A stretch of DNA of 64,000 nucleotides from Nitrospira sp. (lineage in GTDB: Bacteria; Nitrospirota; Nitrospiria; Nitrospirales; Nitrospiraceae): the NCBI GenBank assembly GCA_005116745.1, contig SWDS01000002.1, positions 166,652 to 230,651 of the forward strand. The letters run 5' to 3'. Position 1 is the first letter of the stretch. Every line of letters begins with the position of its first letter. Below, one piece after another: positions 9,403-18,344 of the stretch. The notes under the pieces were generated by a model. It was not told the origin of the DNA, ran no database searches, and saw nothing but the letters and a program-made list of their open reading frames with translations. The translations under genes and the position numbers were made by a program.

Positions 9403-9560
9403 AGTCTGCTGAAAAACTCGGTTTCTGCTCCGCGCACCGTTGCACGATGATAGAAAGAACTGTGGCATTCTACACATCAGAATGCTCAAAAAGTCCGTCC
9501 AGCAAGGCCGCAGCGAGCGAAGGAGCAAGGCGTACGCTTCGGTGCTTTGAGGACTTATCG
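9399..9560. repeat. Extragenic palindromic repeat, copy R1
   Basis: Begins at TAGCAGTCTGCTGAAAAACT. It contains a second internal border, CAGAATGCTCAAAAAG, then the core GCAAGGCCGCAGCGAGCGAAG and GTACGCTTCGG. The left 85 bases match R3 (42894-43098) closely. The right half is degenerate here: the closing CAGCATTCTGCTA border is missing. Confidence 0.8.
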
Positions 9561-9703
9561 CATCGGCGCTGACACCGCCAGACCGGATTATCTACCGCGC
9601 AAGAGTACTTCTCAGGAAGATGAGGTCTGGCCCCAGGAGGATGCCAATTCTGGACCGGCGACCTAGGGACTCATTTTGTACACGATCCACCCACCGATGA
9701 TGA

Positions 9704-9781
9704 TTAGAACCGATTGTACACGTACCACGCACCGAGGATGATTACAACCGACACCAATGCGAACAGCGGAATAATATCCAT
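9704..9781 (-). CDS. 25-residue membrane peptide
   Basis: Too short for ordinary gene calling, but AAGGAG lies 6 bases before the ATG and the product is a clean single transmembrane helix (MDIIPLFALVSVVIILGAWY, then VYNRF). Immediately beyond its stop (about 9670-9706) a second, startless copy of the helix-plus-VYK end follows in tandem, so the 3' half has been duplicated. Function unknown; it may be a small subunit of a membrane complex. Confidence 0.5.
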   Translation of the reverse strand: MDIIPLFALVSVVIILGAWYVYNRF

Positions 9782-9853
9782 AGCCGCTCCTTAAAGACCT
9801 TCGAAATAATCAACTGCATACCACAAGTCTTCTCGTGCTTGATCTTCTATCGC

Positions 9854-10612
9854 TTATGCGGCCGTCACACCGCCATCCACCGACAGGATGCTCCCGGTTG
9901 TCCAGCGCGACTCCTCGGATGCAAAATAAACCGTCGCTTCAGCAACCTCCTCCGGCTGCCCGAGCCGACCCATTGGGTGGACGCCTTCGAACCAGGCTTT
10001 AATCTGTGGATCCTTCACCATGTTTGCGATGGGTGGGGTAACAACGCCAGCTGGACAGATACAGTTACAACGGATGTTTTGCCTCGCGTAGTGCACAGCC
10101 ACTGTCTTGGTGAGCATGATCACACCCGCCTTGGCCGCTTGATACGCATGAGCCTCAAAGCCGGGAATTGCCTTGAGCCCGACGACTGTGGAGATATTCA
10201 GGATCGAGCCGCCGCCCTGCTGAAGCATCTGAGGAATCACCGCACGAATAAATCGAAACGTCCCCTTCATAAACACGTCAAAGGTCTCATCCCAAATCTG
10301 ATCAGTGGTCTCGTGAAGTCGCGCCGTATGGAACAAATTGCCCGCATTGTTGACCAGAATATCGAGACGGCCGAAGGTCCCGACAGTAGTGGCCACCGCT
10401 TCCTGCACGTCGTGTTCGTTGGTCACACTGCCTGGAAGTGCTAAAGCCTGTCCGCCTGTCCGCTCAATGTCTTTAACAACGCGTTCCAATTCATCCTGCC
10501 GCCGGCCTGTGATCGCAACTTTCGCGCCTTCCCGAGCAAAAACCTTGGCAATCGCCTCACCGATGCCGGTCCCTCCACCGGTGACAATCGCCACCCTGTG
10601 TGCGAGTCTCAT
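9854..10612 (-). CDS. SDR-family NAD(P)-dependent oxidoreductase
   Basis: 252 residues from the ATG at 10612, with GGGGGTGA upstream; the longer frame to 10654 has no such site. Classical short-chain dehydrogenase: TGGGTGIG cofactor loop near residue 12, NNAG, catalytic Ser in LNISTVVG, and Tyr/Lys in AYQAAKAG. The C-terminus SVDGGVTAA is typical of FabG-like 3-oxoacyl reductases. Substrate cannot be assigned. It stands alone between the repeat region and ftsH. Confidence 0.9.
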   Translation of the reverse strand: MRLAHRVAIVTGGGTGIGEAIAKVFAREGAKVAITGRRQDELERVVKDIERTGGQALALPGSVTNEHDVQEAVATTVGTFGRLDILVNNAGNLFHTARLHETTDQIWDETFDVFMKGTFRFIRAVIPQMLQQGGGSILNISTVVGLKAIPGFEAHAYQAAKAGVIMLTKTVAVHYARQNIRCNCICPAGVVTPPIANMVKDPQIKAWFEGVHPMGRLGQPEEVAEATVYFASEESRWTTGSILSVDGGVTAA

Positions 10613-10890
10613 ATGTTTCACCCCCAGGCAGTTTGGTTCATCACTATCACGCACGGTACATATCGAATCGTGAAACCATCACAAACCAGGACGATACACC
10701 GCATGCAATATCTGCATGGTCCTCATCACTTCCTGATTCGAGTGTCACTAGGAGTAACTCAGCCCCATCGGACCTACACGGCATCCGTCGCTCCTTTCAC
10801 GAATAGTGTAACGACAACTTGATCGATAGTCTCCATGCCTGTTCCATCCGCTGAAATCTTGAGGAGCAGGCTACTGAACATCAACAGACC

Positions 10891-12699
10891 TTAGGCTAGG
10901 ACAGCGTGAGAAGAAGATTGTACAAGAATCGCATCGATTTCCGATGCGTCCAGCACTTCTTTCTCCAAGAGCGCTTCCGCCAACGCTTTTAAGCTTGCCA
11001 TCTGTTCGGTCAGGACCCGCTTGGCCCGTTCGTAATTCTCCGTGACGAGGCGCTTAATCTCTCGATCGATTTCCAGCGCCATTTCATTACTGACATCACG
11101 CTTACTCCCAAAAGAGCGACCGAGAAACATCGATTCTTCCTTCTGCCCGAACACGAGCGGCCCAAGTGTTTCACTCATGCCCCATTCGCAAACCATTTGG
11201 CGCGCAAGAGCCGTCGCGCGCTCCAAATCGTTGCCGGCACCGGTCGTGCTCTGTTTGAAGACCAGCTCCTCCGCGACTCTGCCTCCCATGAGGATCGCCA
11301 GCGTGTTGTACAAGAACTCTTTGGAGTAATTGTGACGGTCGTCGGTCGGTAGCTGCATGGTCACACCCAGCGCGCGGCCTCTCGGAATAATCGACACTTT
11401 ATGGACAGGATCGGTGCCAGGCAGAAGTTTGGCCATCAAGGCATGACCCGCCTCGTGATAGGCGGTGACCCGCTTTTCCTCGTCCGTGAGCACCATGCTC
11501 TTGCGCTCGGGGCCCATCAAGATCTTGTCCTTCGCCATGTCGAAATCCACGGCTCCGACTTCGGTTTTACTCTGACGAGCAGCCCAGAGCGCAGCCTCAT
11601 TGACCAGATTTTCCAAGTCGGCGCCTGAGAAACCGGGAGTGCCTCGAGCGATCTTCTCCAGCTCTACGCCGGCGGCAATCGGCACTTTCTTGGTGTGGAC
11701 CTTCAGGATCTCCGTACGGCCTCGGAGATCCGGCTGATTCACCACCACTTGCCTGTCGAATCGGCCTGGCCTCAGCAGAGCCGGGTCAAGTACATCTGGA
11801 CGATTGGTGGCTGCCACCAGAATGACACCCTCCGTCGTATCAAATCCGTCCATTTCAACCAGCAACTGGTTGAGCGTTTGTTCACGTTCATCATTTCCAC
11901 CGCCGAGCCCCGCTCCCCTGGACCGTCCGACTGCGTCGATCTCATCGATAAAAATGATACAGGGAGCCTGTTTTTTCGCTTGTTCGAACATATTACGCAC
12001 TCGAGAGGCCCCGACGCCCACGAACATTTCTACAAAATCCGACCCGCTGATGCTGAAGAAGGGAACGCCCGCCTCGCCGGCAATCGCCTTCGCCAATAAG
12101 GTCTTCCCGGTTCCAGGAGGGCCCACGACCAACACACCCTTGGGAATGCGCCCGCCGAGTTTCTGGAACTTTCGCGGGTCCTTCAGAAATTCGACTGTTT
12201 CTTGTACTTCCTCTTTCACTTCATCGATTCCTGCCACATCGGCAAAGGTCACCTTTTTTCGATCATCTGTCAGCAAGCGGGCTCTGCTCTTCACGAGGGA
12301 TAGGGCCGTGTTCCCGGGCTGCATTCGGCGCATCAAGAACAACCAGAAACCGAGACAAAACGCGATCGGCCCCCAGGTCACAAGAAAACTCATATACCAA
12401 GGGCTTTCATCAGGTGGTTTGACCTCGATCTGAACATCTTTCTCCCGTAGCACCTGGACGAGATCAGGATAGTCCGCCGAGTAGGTTCGAAGTCGGGAAT
12501 TATCTTTTAATACACCGCTGATATGATGTCCCCTGATGATGACCTTTCCGACGTCGCCTTTGTCGAGTTTCGCCATGAAATCGCTGAAAATAACCTGTTC
12601 CTCTAATCCGCGCGTCGGCATGCTCCATAAGTTGACTAGCAATATGATGAACAGGCCTAACACCGTCCAAAACATCAGTTGTTTGGTCTTGGTATTCAA
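10891..12699 (-). CDS. ftsH: ATP-dependent zinc metalloprotease FtsH
   Basis: 602 residues, inner membrane. Two transmembrane helices (about 8-25 and 107-127) flank a small periplasmic domain. The AAA+ module has GPPGTGKT, the Walker [10 protein letters not shown] and the second-region-of-homology arginines in [10 protein letters not shown]. The peptidase domain has HEAGH (zinc, general base) and the distal zinc aspartate in [11 protein letters not shown]. It degrades membrane proteins and short-lived regulators. About 190 bases separate its start from the 3' end of amoC on the same strand. Confidence 0.97.
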   Translation of the reverse strand: MNTKTKQLMFWTVLGLFIILLVNLWSMPTRGLEEQVIFSDFMAKLDKGDVGKVIIRGHHISGVLKDNSRLRTYSADYPDLVQVLREKDVQIEVKPPDESPWYMSFLVTWGPIAFCLGFWLFLMRRMQPGNTALSLVKSRARLLTDDRKKVTFADVAGIDEVKEEVQETVEFLKDPRKFQKLGGRIPKGVLVVGPPGTGKTLLAKAIAGEAGVPFFSISGSDFVEMFVGVGASRVRNMFEQAKKQAPCIIFIDEIDAVGRSRGAGLGGGNDEREQTLNQLLVEMDGFDTTEGVILVAATNRPDVLDPALLRPGRFDRQVVVNQPDLRGRTEILKVHTKKVPIAAGVELEKIARGTPGFSGADLENLVNEAALWAARQSKTEVGAVDFDMAKDKILMGPERKSMVLTDEEKRVTAYHEAGHALMAKLLPGTDPVHKVSIIPRGRALGVTMQLPTDDRHNYSKEFLYNTLAILMGGRVAEELVFKQSTTGAGNDLERATALARQMVCEWGMSETLGPLVFGQKEESMFLGRSFGSKRDVSNEMALEIDREIKRLVTENYERAKRVLTEQMASLKALAEALLEKEVLDASEIDAILVQSSSHAVLA

Positions 12700-12928
12700 G
12701 GGCAGCCTCTCACGAATAGTTGGTCACGTCGGATAGCTTATCGCTGTGATACCCTCACCCTCAGTGTGAAGACGTATTTGACATGCTTACAGTTTTATAT
12801 TTACCTGACATCTTCCGTTATTTCAGTCGGGCGGAGCGACGGACCTACACTACCTGGCTCGTCGCTCCCTCCGACCTACGCCTCGGACCTACAATCTCCG
12901 TAATTTTCTATCTCAGTACCGGATCTTA

Positions 12929-13756
12929 TCAGTACCCGGCCTTGGCGTTCGGATTCACCTGGCTGGGGAACGGATCGAGAACGGTTTTGGGTGCGCTGTT
13001 CCAGACCACATCCGCCAGATTCGACATCCGGCTCACGATCTGCGCGGCCACGCCGCCTGCGCCGCCGAACAACCCGCACCAGCCCAATGTCACAAAGCCC
13101 CAATGCAACGGCGCCGCAAACAACTCATCCACAAACCAGAACGCATGGCCCCACTCGTTGAGGCCCACGTTCGGGAGGATCATCATCGGTCCCACGATCG
13201 CCGCCACCAACGGGAACGACGTGGCTTGGCTGTACAGCGGCAACCGGGTCTGCGCATACAGATAACTCGACACGCCGCACGTGATGTACAACGGGAACGT
13301 CCCGTAGAACGCCACAATGTGGCTCGCCGTAAAGCTTGTGTCCCGGATGATCACTTGATGCCACGCGGCATCCTGCTCTAACGTGTAGCTGCCCGCGTAG
13401 TACACGCCCCAGATGTAGCAGGCCAACCAGCCCATCCAGTGAAAGTACCGCTTCAGCTCGAGCTTCGGGTCCAGGTTCGCCAGGTTCCGATCCCGCGTCA
13501 CCCAGATCCACCCGATTGACGTGGCAAAGAACACGGCGTTAGCCAGAATGTTAAACCGCCACAGCCCCATCCACACTGACTCAAACTCCGGCGTCATGGA
13601 GTCGAGACCGTGCGAGTACCCAAACGTCCGCTGGTACACCACCCAAAACACCCCAATTGCCAACATCCCCAACCAGCCGAGCTTCGCCGCCTTCGTGTCG
13701 TACCACTGCGAAATGTCATATCCTCTCTCTGTGTTTGTTTGAGTTGAGGATCCCAT
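12929..13756 (-). CDS. amoC: Ammonia monooxygenase subunit C (orphan copy)
   Basis: Integral membrane subunit of the copper enzyme that oxidises ammonia to hydroxylamine. 275 residues with about six hydrophobic helices. The metal site known from PmoC (Asp156, His160, His173) is present as D129 in QDAAWH, H133 in the same motif, and H146 in FTASH, with identical spacing. GGAGGT stands 9 bases before the ATG. No amoA or amoB is nearby, so this is a singleton of the kind known in comammox Nitrospira next to the full operon. A 47-codon membrane-peptide gene lies just upstream on the same strand. Confidence 0.95.
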   Translation of the reverse strand: MGSSTQTNTERGYDISQWYDTKAAKLGWLGMLAIGVFWVVYQRTFGYSHGLDSMTPEFESVWMGLWRFNILANAVFFATSIGWIWVTRDRNLANLDPKLELKRYFHWMGWLACYIWGVYYAGSYTLEQDAAWHQVIIRDTSFTASHIVAFYGTFPLYITCGVSSYLYAQTRLPLYSQATSFPLVAAIVGPMMILPNVGLNEWGHAFWFVDELFAAPLHWGFVTLGWCGLFGGAGGVAAQIVSRMSNLADVVWNSAPKTVLDPFPSQVNPNAKAGY

Positions 13757-13808
13757 GATTTAGACCTCCTTGTGAGATTAAGGATAACGCTTCTTCCACT
13801 TCCATTGC

Positions 13809-13952
13809 TCAGCCTGCATAACGGTAGGCGGCCGTTAAAGCGCCCACGGCTAACCCCATTAACCACCCCCATTTGTACAAAGTTGCATCTTCAGCTTTTT
13901 CTTCTAAAAGACCAGACCCGCGCGCATTGGTTGATCGCATACGTGTCTCCAT
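13809..13952 (-). CDS. 47-residue membrane peptide upstream of amoC
   Basis: A strong AGGAGGAGG lies 6 bases before the ATG at 13952. The product starts basic (METRMRSTNARG), has an acidic linker and ends in one helix (WGWLMGLAVGALTAAYRYAG), consistent with a single membrane pass. It ends 52 bases before amoC on the same strand, so cotranscription is likely. I do not recognise the family; an accessory or assembly role with AmoC is only suggested by position. Confidence 0.6.
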   Translation of the reverse strand: METRMRSTNARGSGLLEEKAEDATLYKWGWLMGLAVGALTAAYRYAG

Positions 13953-13982
13953 GCACACCTCCTCCTGGGTTAGGAATTATTA

Positions 13983-14016
13983 AGGGCATATGCTTTCATA
14001 AATGGGTACATGCCCT
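13983..14016. promoter_or_regulatory. Inverted repeat between amoC unit and marR
   Basis: AGGGCAT (13983-13989) and ATGCCCT (14010-14016) form perfect 7-bp arms around a 20-base centre, in the divergent space between the amoC unit and the MarR gene. A dyad here suits an operator for the adjacent regulator. This is inference only. Confidence 0.4.
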
Positions 14017-14050
14017 CATACTACGTGCGACACTTTCTGGTGTCAAGCCC

Positions 14051-14079
14051 TTGGAAAAACGTCAAGACCGTCCTATAAT
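14051..14079 (+). promoter_or_regulatory. Sigma70-type promoter of the MarR gene
   Basis: TTGGAA, 17 bases, then a perfect TATAAT (14074-14079), about 47 bases before the MarR start. Confidence 0.6.
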
Positions 14080-14125
14080 ATTTTTACTCGGACGCATGAA
14101 CCAAATCTAACAATGGGTGAGCTGT

Positions 14126-14569
14126 ATGGTTAAGCAGATATCGTCACACTCTCCGTGCTACTGCGCAGTCTTGCGAAAAGCCGTTCGCCGCGTGTCGGTT
14201 CTCTATGATGGGCACCTCAGAAGTACTGGGCTTAAGACAACTCAGTTCTCATTGTTAGGAGAACTCAACAGACACCGCCAAACACCGCCGACCATGAATG
14301 AATTGGCAGAATACTTGGTGATGGACCGCTCAACGCTCGGGCATAACTTGAGACCACTTTTGCGCAGGCAGTTAGTAGCTCTAAAGCCTGATGGGATTGA
14401 TGGACGGACACGGCGTGTGACGCTCACCGCAAAGGGTGCAGCCAAATTTGCCAGTGCGGAAAAATCATGGCAAAAAGCCCAGCAGGAGTATGAGACCGTA
14501 ATAGGGAAGACCGCTGCGGTCGCACTGCGAAACGCCTTGCAGAAGCTGGCTACATCAGCCGTACTCTAA
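14126..14569 (+). CDS. MarR-family transcriptional regulator
   Basis: 147 residues from the ATG at 14126, chosen over an in-frame GTG at 14117 because GGGTGAG precedes only the ATG. Winged-helix pattern: LKTTQFSLLGEL, recognition helix MNELAEYLVMDRSTLGHNLR, and a wing with DGRTRRVTLTAKG. A Cys-x-Cys pair near the N-terminus could act as a redox switch, as in OhrR-like members; that is a guess. It is divergent from the amoC unit with a dyad between them, so control of amoC is a reasonable hypothesis. Confidence 0.85.
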   Translation: MVKQISSHSPCYCAVLRKAVRRVSVLYDGHLRSTGLKTTQFSLLGELNRHRQTPPTMNELAEYLVMDRSTLGHNLRPLLRRQLVALKPDGIDGRTRRVTLTAKGAAKFASAEKSWQKAQQEYETVIGKTAAVALRNALQKLATSAVL

Positions 14570-14640
14570 CGGATAAAAGCGCGGCACAACCAAAACCTTT
14601 CGATAGCACAACCCTGAGTCAGAAATGCTTCTCGGGTCAG

Positions 14641-14772
14641 TTATGCCTCTGCTAGTGGAAAGACGAATGATTTCAGGTACTGGTTGAGAGACCGCAGCCC
14701 TTTGGAAGCTTTATTGGTATTAACTTGATTCTGTGCTTCATAATCAGCCCACTCCCTCTCGCGCAACCTCAT
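14641..14772 (-). CDS. Possible 43-residue protein or gene remnant
   Basis: In the otherwise empty space 14570-14834. The frame gives a charged helical product (MRLREREWADYEAQNQ and onward). There is no clear ribosome binding site, so it may be a leftover of a larger gene. Nothing else is seen in this stretch. Confidence 0.25.
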   Translation of the reverse strand: MRLREREWADYEAQNQVNTNKASKGLRSLNQYLKSFVFPLAEA

Positions 14773-14834
14773 TTCTTGAGCACCCTACTCGTTAAGCTGC
14801 TACGACTTTTTGACCTTGAGCGTCTGCGCGTATT

Positions 14835-15098
14835 TCACAACTTCTTCCTTTGTTCCTCCGAGGTATTCGCCATGCTCGTCCCAGCTTCTTTGTGATCTTC
14901 ATTTTCTGCAGACGTCTGTGACTTTCGGGCACGTTCTTCTTGATGATCATGCACAAGCACCCCGATAATCAGCAGCTGGATGCCGATGAGCAGAAAGAAC
15001 AACGCCCCACGGTTCTGCCCGGTATGCTCGGCAATTGAAAACTGGTGAGCAGAAAGCAGCAAAGAAAGTGCCGAGGAGAGAAACAAGAAGATGCTCAT
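14835..15098 (-). CDS. Small exported or membrane protein, copy 2
   Basis: 87 residues and clearly a paralogue of the protein at 9042-9305: same signal-like start, same second hydrophobic segment (ALFFLLIGIQLLIIGVLV) and the same HDHQEERARKSQTS block, diverging mainly in the tail. The 95 bases beyond its start are also duplicated. Function unknown. Confidence 0.65.
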   Translation of the reverse strand: MSIFLFLSSALSLLLSAHQFSIAEHTGQNRGALFFLLIGIQLLIIGVLVHDHQEERARKSQTSAENEDHKEAGTSMANTSEEQRKKL

Positions 15099-15196
15099 GC
15101 GGAATGCCTCATACCTAAATCGCAGGGATAAGGGTATGCTTGCCGGAGAGATAAGGTCAACCAGAAATCACAGGGAAGGGCAATGACTGACTAGAG

Positions 15197-16192
15197 CTAG
15201 GGAACCGACGGACCAACGCCGACGGTAGAATCAGCAACCGGCACGGGTACTGCCGATGGCGTAGAGCCTCTGAACGGCAGATCCAGCAAGGCATAGGGGT
15301 TGACGCGTGCGCCGTTAAGTTTCACGCCCCAATGGAGATGCGGTCCCGTGGCCCGACCGGTCGCCCCGACTTTTCCGACGACCTGCCCGGCCTTCACCTG
15401 ATCGCCGTCCTTGACCAGCACTTCGGATAGATGAAAATACATCGAGTAGAAGCCGAGTCCGTGATCGACAAAGATGCCTTTCCCAGAGAAGAAATGCTCG
15501 ACGGTGAGCCGCACAATGCCATCATTCGTCGCCAGCACATCCGTTCCGAGCGGCGCACTGATGTCTTCCCCGTTATGCGGATTGCGTGGCTGCCCATTCA
15601 TGATTCTGACACTGCCGAAGATCCCAGTTCGTCTGCCGTTCACCGGTTCCACAAAACCCGGTTGCCACAACTTGACCTGGGAGTCTGTGGCCAGGGCGGT
15701 CTTGACCTGCTCTTGTTCAGCTTTCCAACGTGCGACTGCCTTGTCGTCTAAATCGACTTTATCTTTCGGTAGCGTGAGATGCTCAACGTGAAATTTCTCT
15801 TTGACGACTGTCACCCTGTACATGAGTGTGCGACTTTGATCTGCGGTGTTCATCTCGACCGCGAGTTCATGCGTTCCCGGCTCATCCTGAAGGTCTATCC
15901 CGAGCAATCCGATGAATCCTTTTGGTTCATCACGTCTCGTCTCGAGAAAGAACCTCACGGATCGCCCCAAGAATTTTCCCTGGACTCGAACAGTTGAATC
16001 ATCGGTAGGCACTTTGACCACGATAATGTGCCCTTGCTTCCCACTATAGTGGCCATCCGCACCTTGCGCAGTCGGTACGGAACCAGACAAGAGATCGACG
16101 AAGAGAGAACCGGCAAACAGCACGAGAACCGCAAGCACGGAAGGTTCCACCATGGCATGGCGTCGGTGATGCACATCCAGTATCGGCTTCAT
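15197..16192 (-). CDS. M23-family peptidase (LytM type)
   Basis: 331 residues from the ATG at 16192, which overlaps the pafA stop by 4 bases (ATGA). A hydrophobic N-terminal anchor or signal (about 16-40) is followed by an Ig-like region and a C-terminal LytM domain. Zinc ligands are in HNGEDI (H, D) and in the HLHW motif of GPHLHWGVKLNG. Such enzymes cut peptide cross-links in peptidoglycan, or act as murein-hydrolase activators when degenerate; here the ligands are intact. Position at the end of the proteasome operon is probably only transcriptional. Confidence 0.85.
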   Translation of the reverse strand: MKPILDVHHRRHAMVEPSVLAVLVLFAGSLFVDLLSGSVPTAQGADGHYSGKQGHIIVVKVPTDDSTVRVQGKFLGRSVRFFLETRRDEPKGFIGLLGIDLQDEPGTHELAVEMNTADQSRTLMYRVTVVKEKFHVEHLTLPKDKVDLDDKAVARWKAEQEQVKTALATDSQVKLWQPGFVEPVNGRRTGIFGSVRIMNGQPRNPHNGEDISAPLGTDVLATNDGIVRLTVEHFFSGKGIFVDHGLGFYSMYFHLSEVLVKDGDQVKAGQVVGKVGATGRATGPHLHWGVKLNGARVNPYALLDLPFRGSTPSAVPVPVADSTVGVGPSVP

Positions 16193-17565
16193 CGGTAGAA
16201 ACGTCCTCCGGATACTTGAGAAATCAGTTCCTCGACCCGTCGATTCACCGCACTGAAGGGGTCCATGCAAAGGATGGTTTCCTCCCAATACCCATTCAGC
16301 TTCAGATATGTCCAATCCACTGTATAGGATCGATTCTTGGCCCGTGCAAACCGAATAAAATCTCCTCGAACTTTTGCCCTGGTCGTCTGTGGAGGGGTGG
16401 ACATCGCCCGCTGGACCACCTCCTCTTCGACGACCCGTTCGATGAGCCCTCGAGACTCCATCAGGTAATACAACCCTCTTGTTCGCTTCACGTCATGGAA
16501 CTGTAAATCCAGGAGGAGCACCCTCGGGTCATCCCACCCGCAATTCTTCTTGTCTACGTAAGACTGGATCAGATGTTTCTTCGTGACCCAATCGACCTGA
16601 TGGATAAGCTGCATTGGATCTTCTTCCAGCTGCTGGAGCATCCGTTCCCACTTGTCATACACATCGTCGAGGAAGGGTTCATGCGCCTGTTCATTCAGGT
16701 ACTCTCTCGCCCGCTTGAGATAGACCTGTTGAATCTCAATGGCGGTCATCTGCCGACCATCATCAAGCTTGACCCTTTTCTTCAGGGTCGGATCCCGTGA
16801 GACCTCTCGGATCGCCTTGACCGGATCTTCGAGTTCCAACCCATGAACCGTGTACCCGTCTTCGATCATCGACAAGACCAGCGCAGCGGTCCCCACTTTG
16901 AGGTACGTCGCGTACTCCGACATGTTGGAATCGCCGACGATGATATGGAGGCGACGATAGCGTTCGGCATCTGAATGGGGCTCGTCGCGGGTGTTGATGA
17001 TGCTCCGAGAAGAGGTCGTCGACGAGGATGTCTTCTCATGAATATGTTGCGCGCGCTGAGAGATGAAATACTGCGGCTTGCCAGATACTTTTAATACTTT
17101 GCCCGCCCCGCTGAACACCTGCCGGGTCACGAAAAACGGGATCAATTGTTCGGTGACTTTCCAGAAATCGACATCGCGTCGCATGAGGAAATTCTCGTGG
17201 CATCCGTAGGTATTCCCAAGAGAATCCGTATTATTCTTGAAAATATAGATTTCCCCGGACAGCCCTTCCTCTCGAAGCCGTTCTTCGGCGGCCGGTAAAC
17301 AGGCCTCCAACAATCGCTCCCCCGCTTTATCGTGGATCACGAGGTCCAGAATGTTATCGCACTCTGGAGTCGAATATTCGGGATGGCAGCCGGTATCTTG
17401 ATAGAATCGCGCCCCATTGACCAAAAATGCGTTCGACGGCCAGCTATTGGGAATCAGTCCTTCAAAAATGTACCCCAAGACTTTTTCCATGGGAAGATAG
17501 ATACGACCGTTGGGGGAAAAAATGAGGCCGTATTCGTTCTCGAGGCCGTATATCCGTTGCTTCAT
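16189..17565 (-). CDS. pafA: Pup ligase PafA homologue
   Basis: Attaches the C-terminal glutamate of a Pup-like tag to substrate lysines using ATP. 458 residues from the ATG at 17565, with GGTGG upstream; a second ATG pair at 17583 is possible. Family marks: RIYGLENEYGL at the start, QDTGCHPEYSTPECD carrying the catalytic aspartate region, FKNNTDSLGNTYGCHENFL, and RSIINTRDEPHSDAERYRRL. It lacks the long insertion after the first motif that marks Dop. The protein tag itself may be Pup or the related UBact described in Nitrospirae; neither is encoded here. Confidence 0.93.
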   Translation of the reverse strand: MKQRIYGLENEYGLIFSPNGRIYLPMEKVLGYIFEGLIPNSWPSNAFLVNGARFYQDTGCHPEYSTPECDNILDLVIHDKAGERLLEACLPAAEERLREEGLSGEIYIFKNNTDSLGNTYGCHENFLMRRDVDFWKVTEQLIPFFVTRQVFSGAGKVLKVSGKPQYFISQRAQHIHEKTSSSTTSSRSIINTRDEPHSDAERYRRLHIIVGDSNMSEYATYLKVGTAALVLSMIEDGYTVHGLELEDPVKAIREVSRDPTLKKRVKLDDGRQMTAIEIQQVYLKRAREYLNEQAHEPFLDDVYDKWERMLQQLEEDPMQLIHQVDWVTKKHLIQSYVDKKNCGWDDPRVLLLDLQFHDVKRTRGLYYLMESRGLIERVVEEEVVQRAMSTPPQTTRAKVRGDFIRFARAKNRSYTVDWTYLKLNGYWEETILCMDPFSAVNRRVEELISQVSGGRFYR

Positions 17566-17655
17566 CGAACCACCAGACATCATGAAAGGCCTTTAGATAG
17601 AGTATACGCCGCTTTGCGGATCTGCAACAAAGGAAGCCTCTACGAAAGGCAGAGG

Positions 17656-18342
17656 TCAGGGAGAGAGGATGAATCGAACATCGGCAATCGATACCCGGCG
17701 AAACTTTCGGCCGACACGGGTTCGGTCCAAAACCGCGACTTCCAATCCTTCTGGCGGCAGCTTTTGATTGGCCGTCTGCTCCAGCGCTGTAACACACAGC
17801 TTCAACGCGGCATCCAAGGGCGGCGCCTGACTGGGACTGTTTTCCTTCAACAGGGTCTGCACCGCCTCAGACTTGCCGCCGATCACCGCAAAGTTCTTCT
17901 CATCGATGATGCTGCCGTCGAACGAAATACGATAGATTTCGTTCGGGTGATTATTGGAACCGGCCTGCACCACAAGGATCTCTACCTCAAGCGGCTTCAT
18001 TTCCTGGCTGAATACGGTCCCCAGGCTTTGAGAATACCCATTCGCCAGAGAGCGGCCCGTGACGTCTTCTCGGCTGTACATGAACCCTTTGAGGTCAGCG
18101 TGGCGGATTCCAGCCTTTCGAAGGTTCTCAAACTCGCTATACTTGCCGGCTCCGGCAAACGCAATGTTGTCGTAAATCTCCGACACCTTGTGCAGCGAGG
18201 CGCTCGGATTATCCGCAGTCAACAGAATGCCGTCGACATACTCCATCGCGATGATCGAGCGGCCTTTGGCAATCCCCTTCTTCGCATACTCCGCCTTATC
18301 CTGCATCATCTGCTCAGGGGACACGTAGTAGGGCATTGGCAT
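17656..18342 (-). CDS. prcA: Proteasome subunit alpha
   Basis: 228 residues from the ATG at 18342, 2 bases after the prcB stop; the longer frame to 18387 would overlap prcB. N-terminal gate residues MPMPYYVSPEQMM, then the alpha-ring core AKGRSIIAMEYVDGILLTAD and KVSEIYDNIAFAGAGKYSEF. There is no catalytic threonine, as expected for the outer, gating rings of the 20S particle. The basic tail (RVGRKFRRVSIADV) is shorter than in mycobacteria. Confidence 0.93.
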   Translation of the reverse strand: MPMPYYVSPEQMMQDKAEYAKKGIAKGRSIIAMEYVDGILLTADNPSASLHKVSEIYDNIAFAGAGKYSEFENLRKAGIRHADLKGFMYSREDVTGRSLANGYSQSLGTVFSQEMKPLEVEILVVQAGSNNHPNEIYRISFDGSIIDEKNFAVIGGKSEAVQTLLKENSPSQAPPLDAALKLCVTALEQTANQKLPPEGLEVAVLDRTRVGRKFRRVSIADVRFILSP

Positions 18343-18344
18343 GA

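Noticed and set aside
13594-13872. 92-codon minus-strand frame overlapping the start of amoC
   Set aside because: It is a shadow of amoC in another frame and its product has no protein-like pattern.
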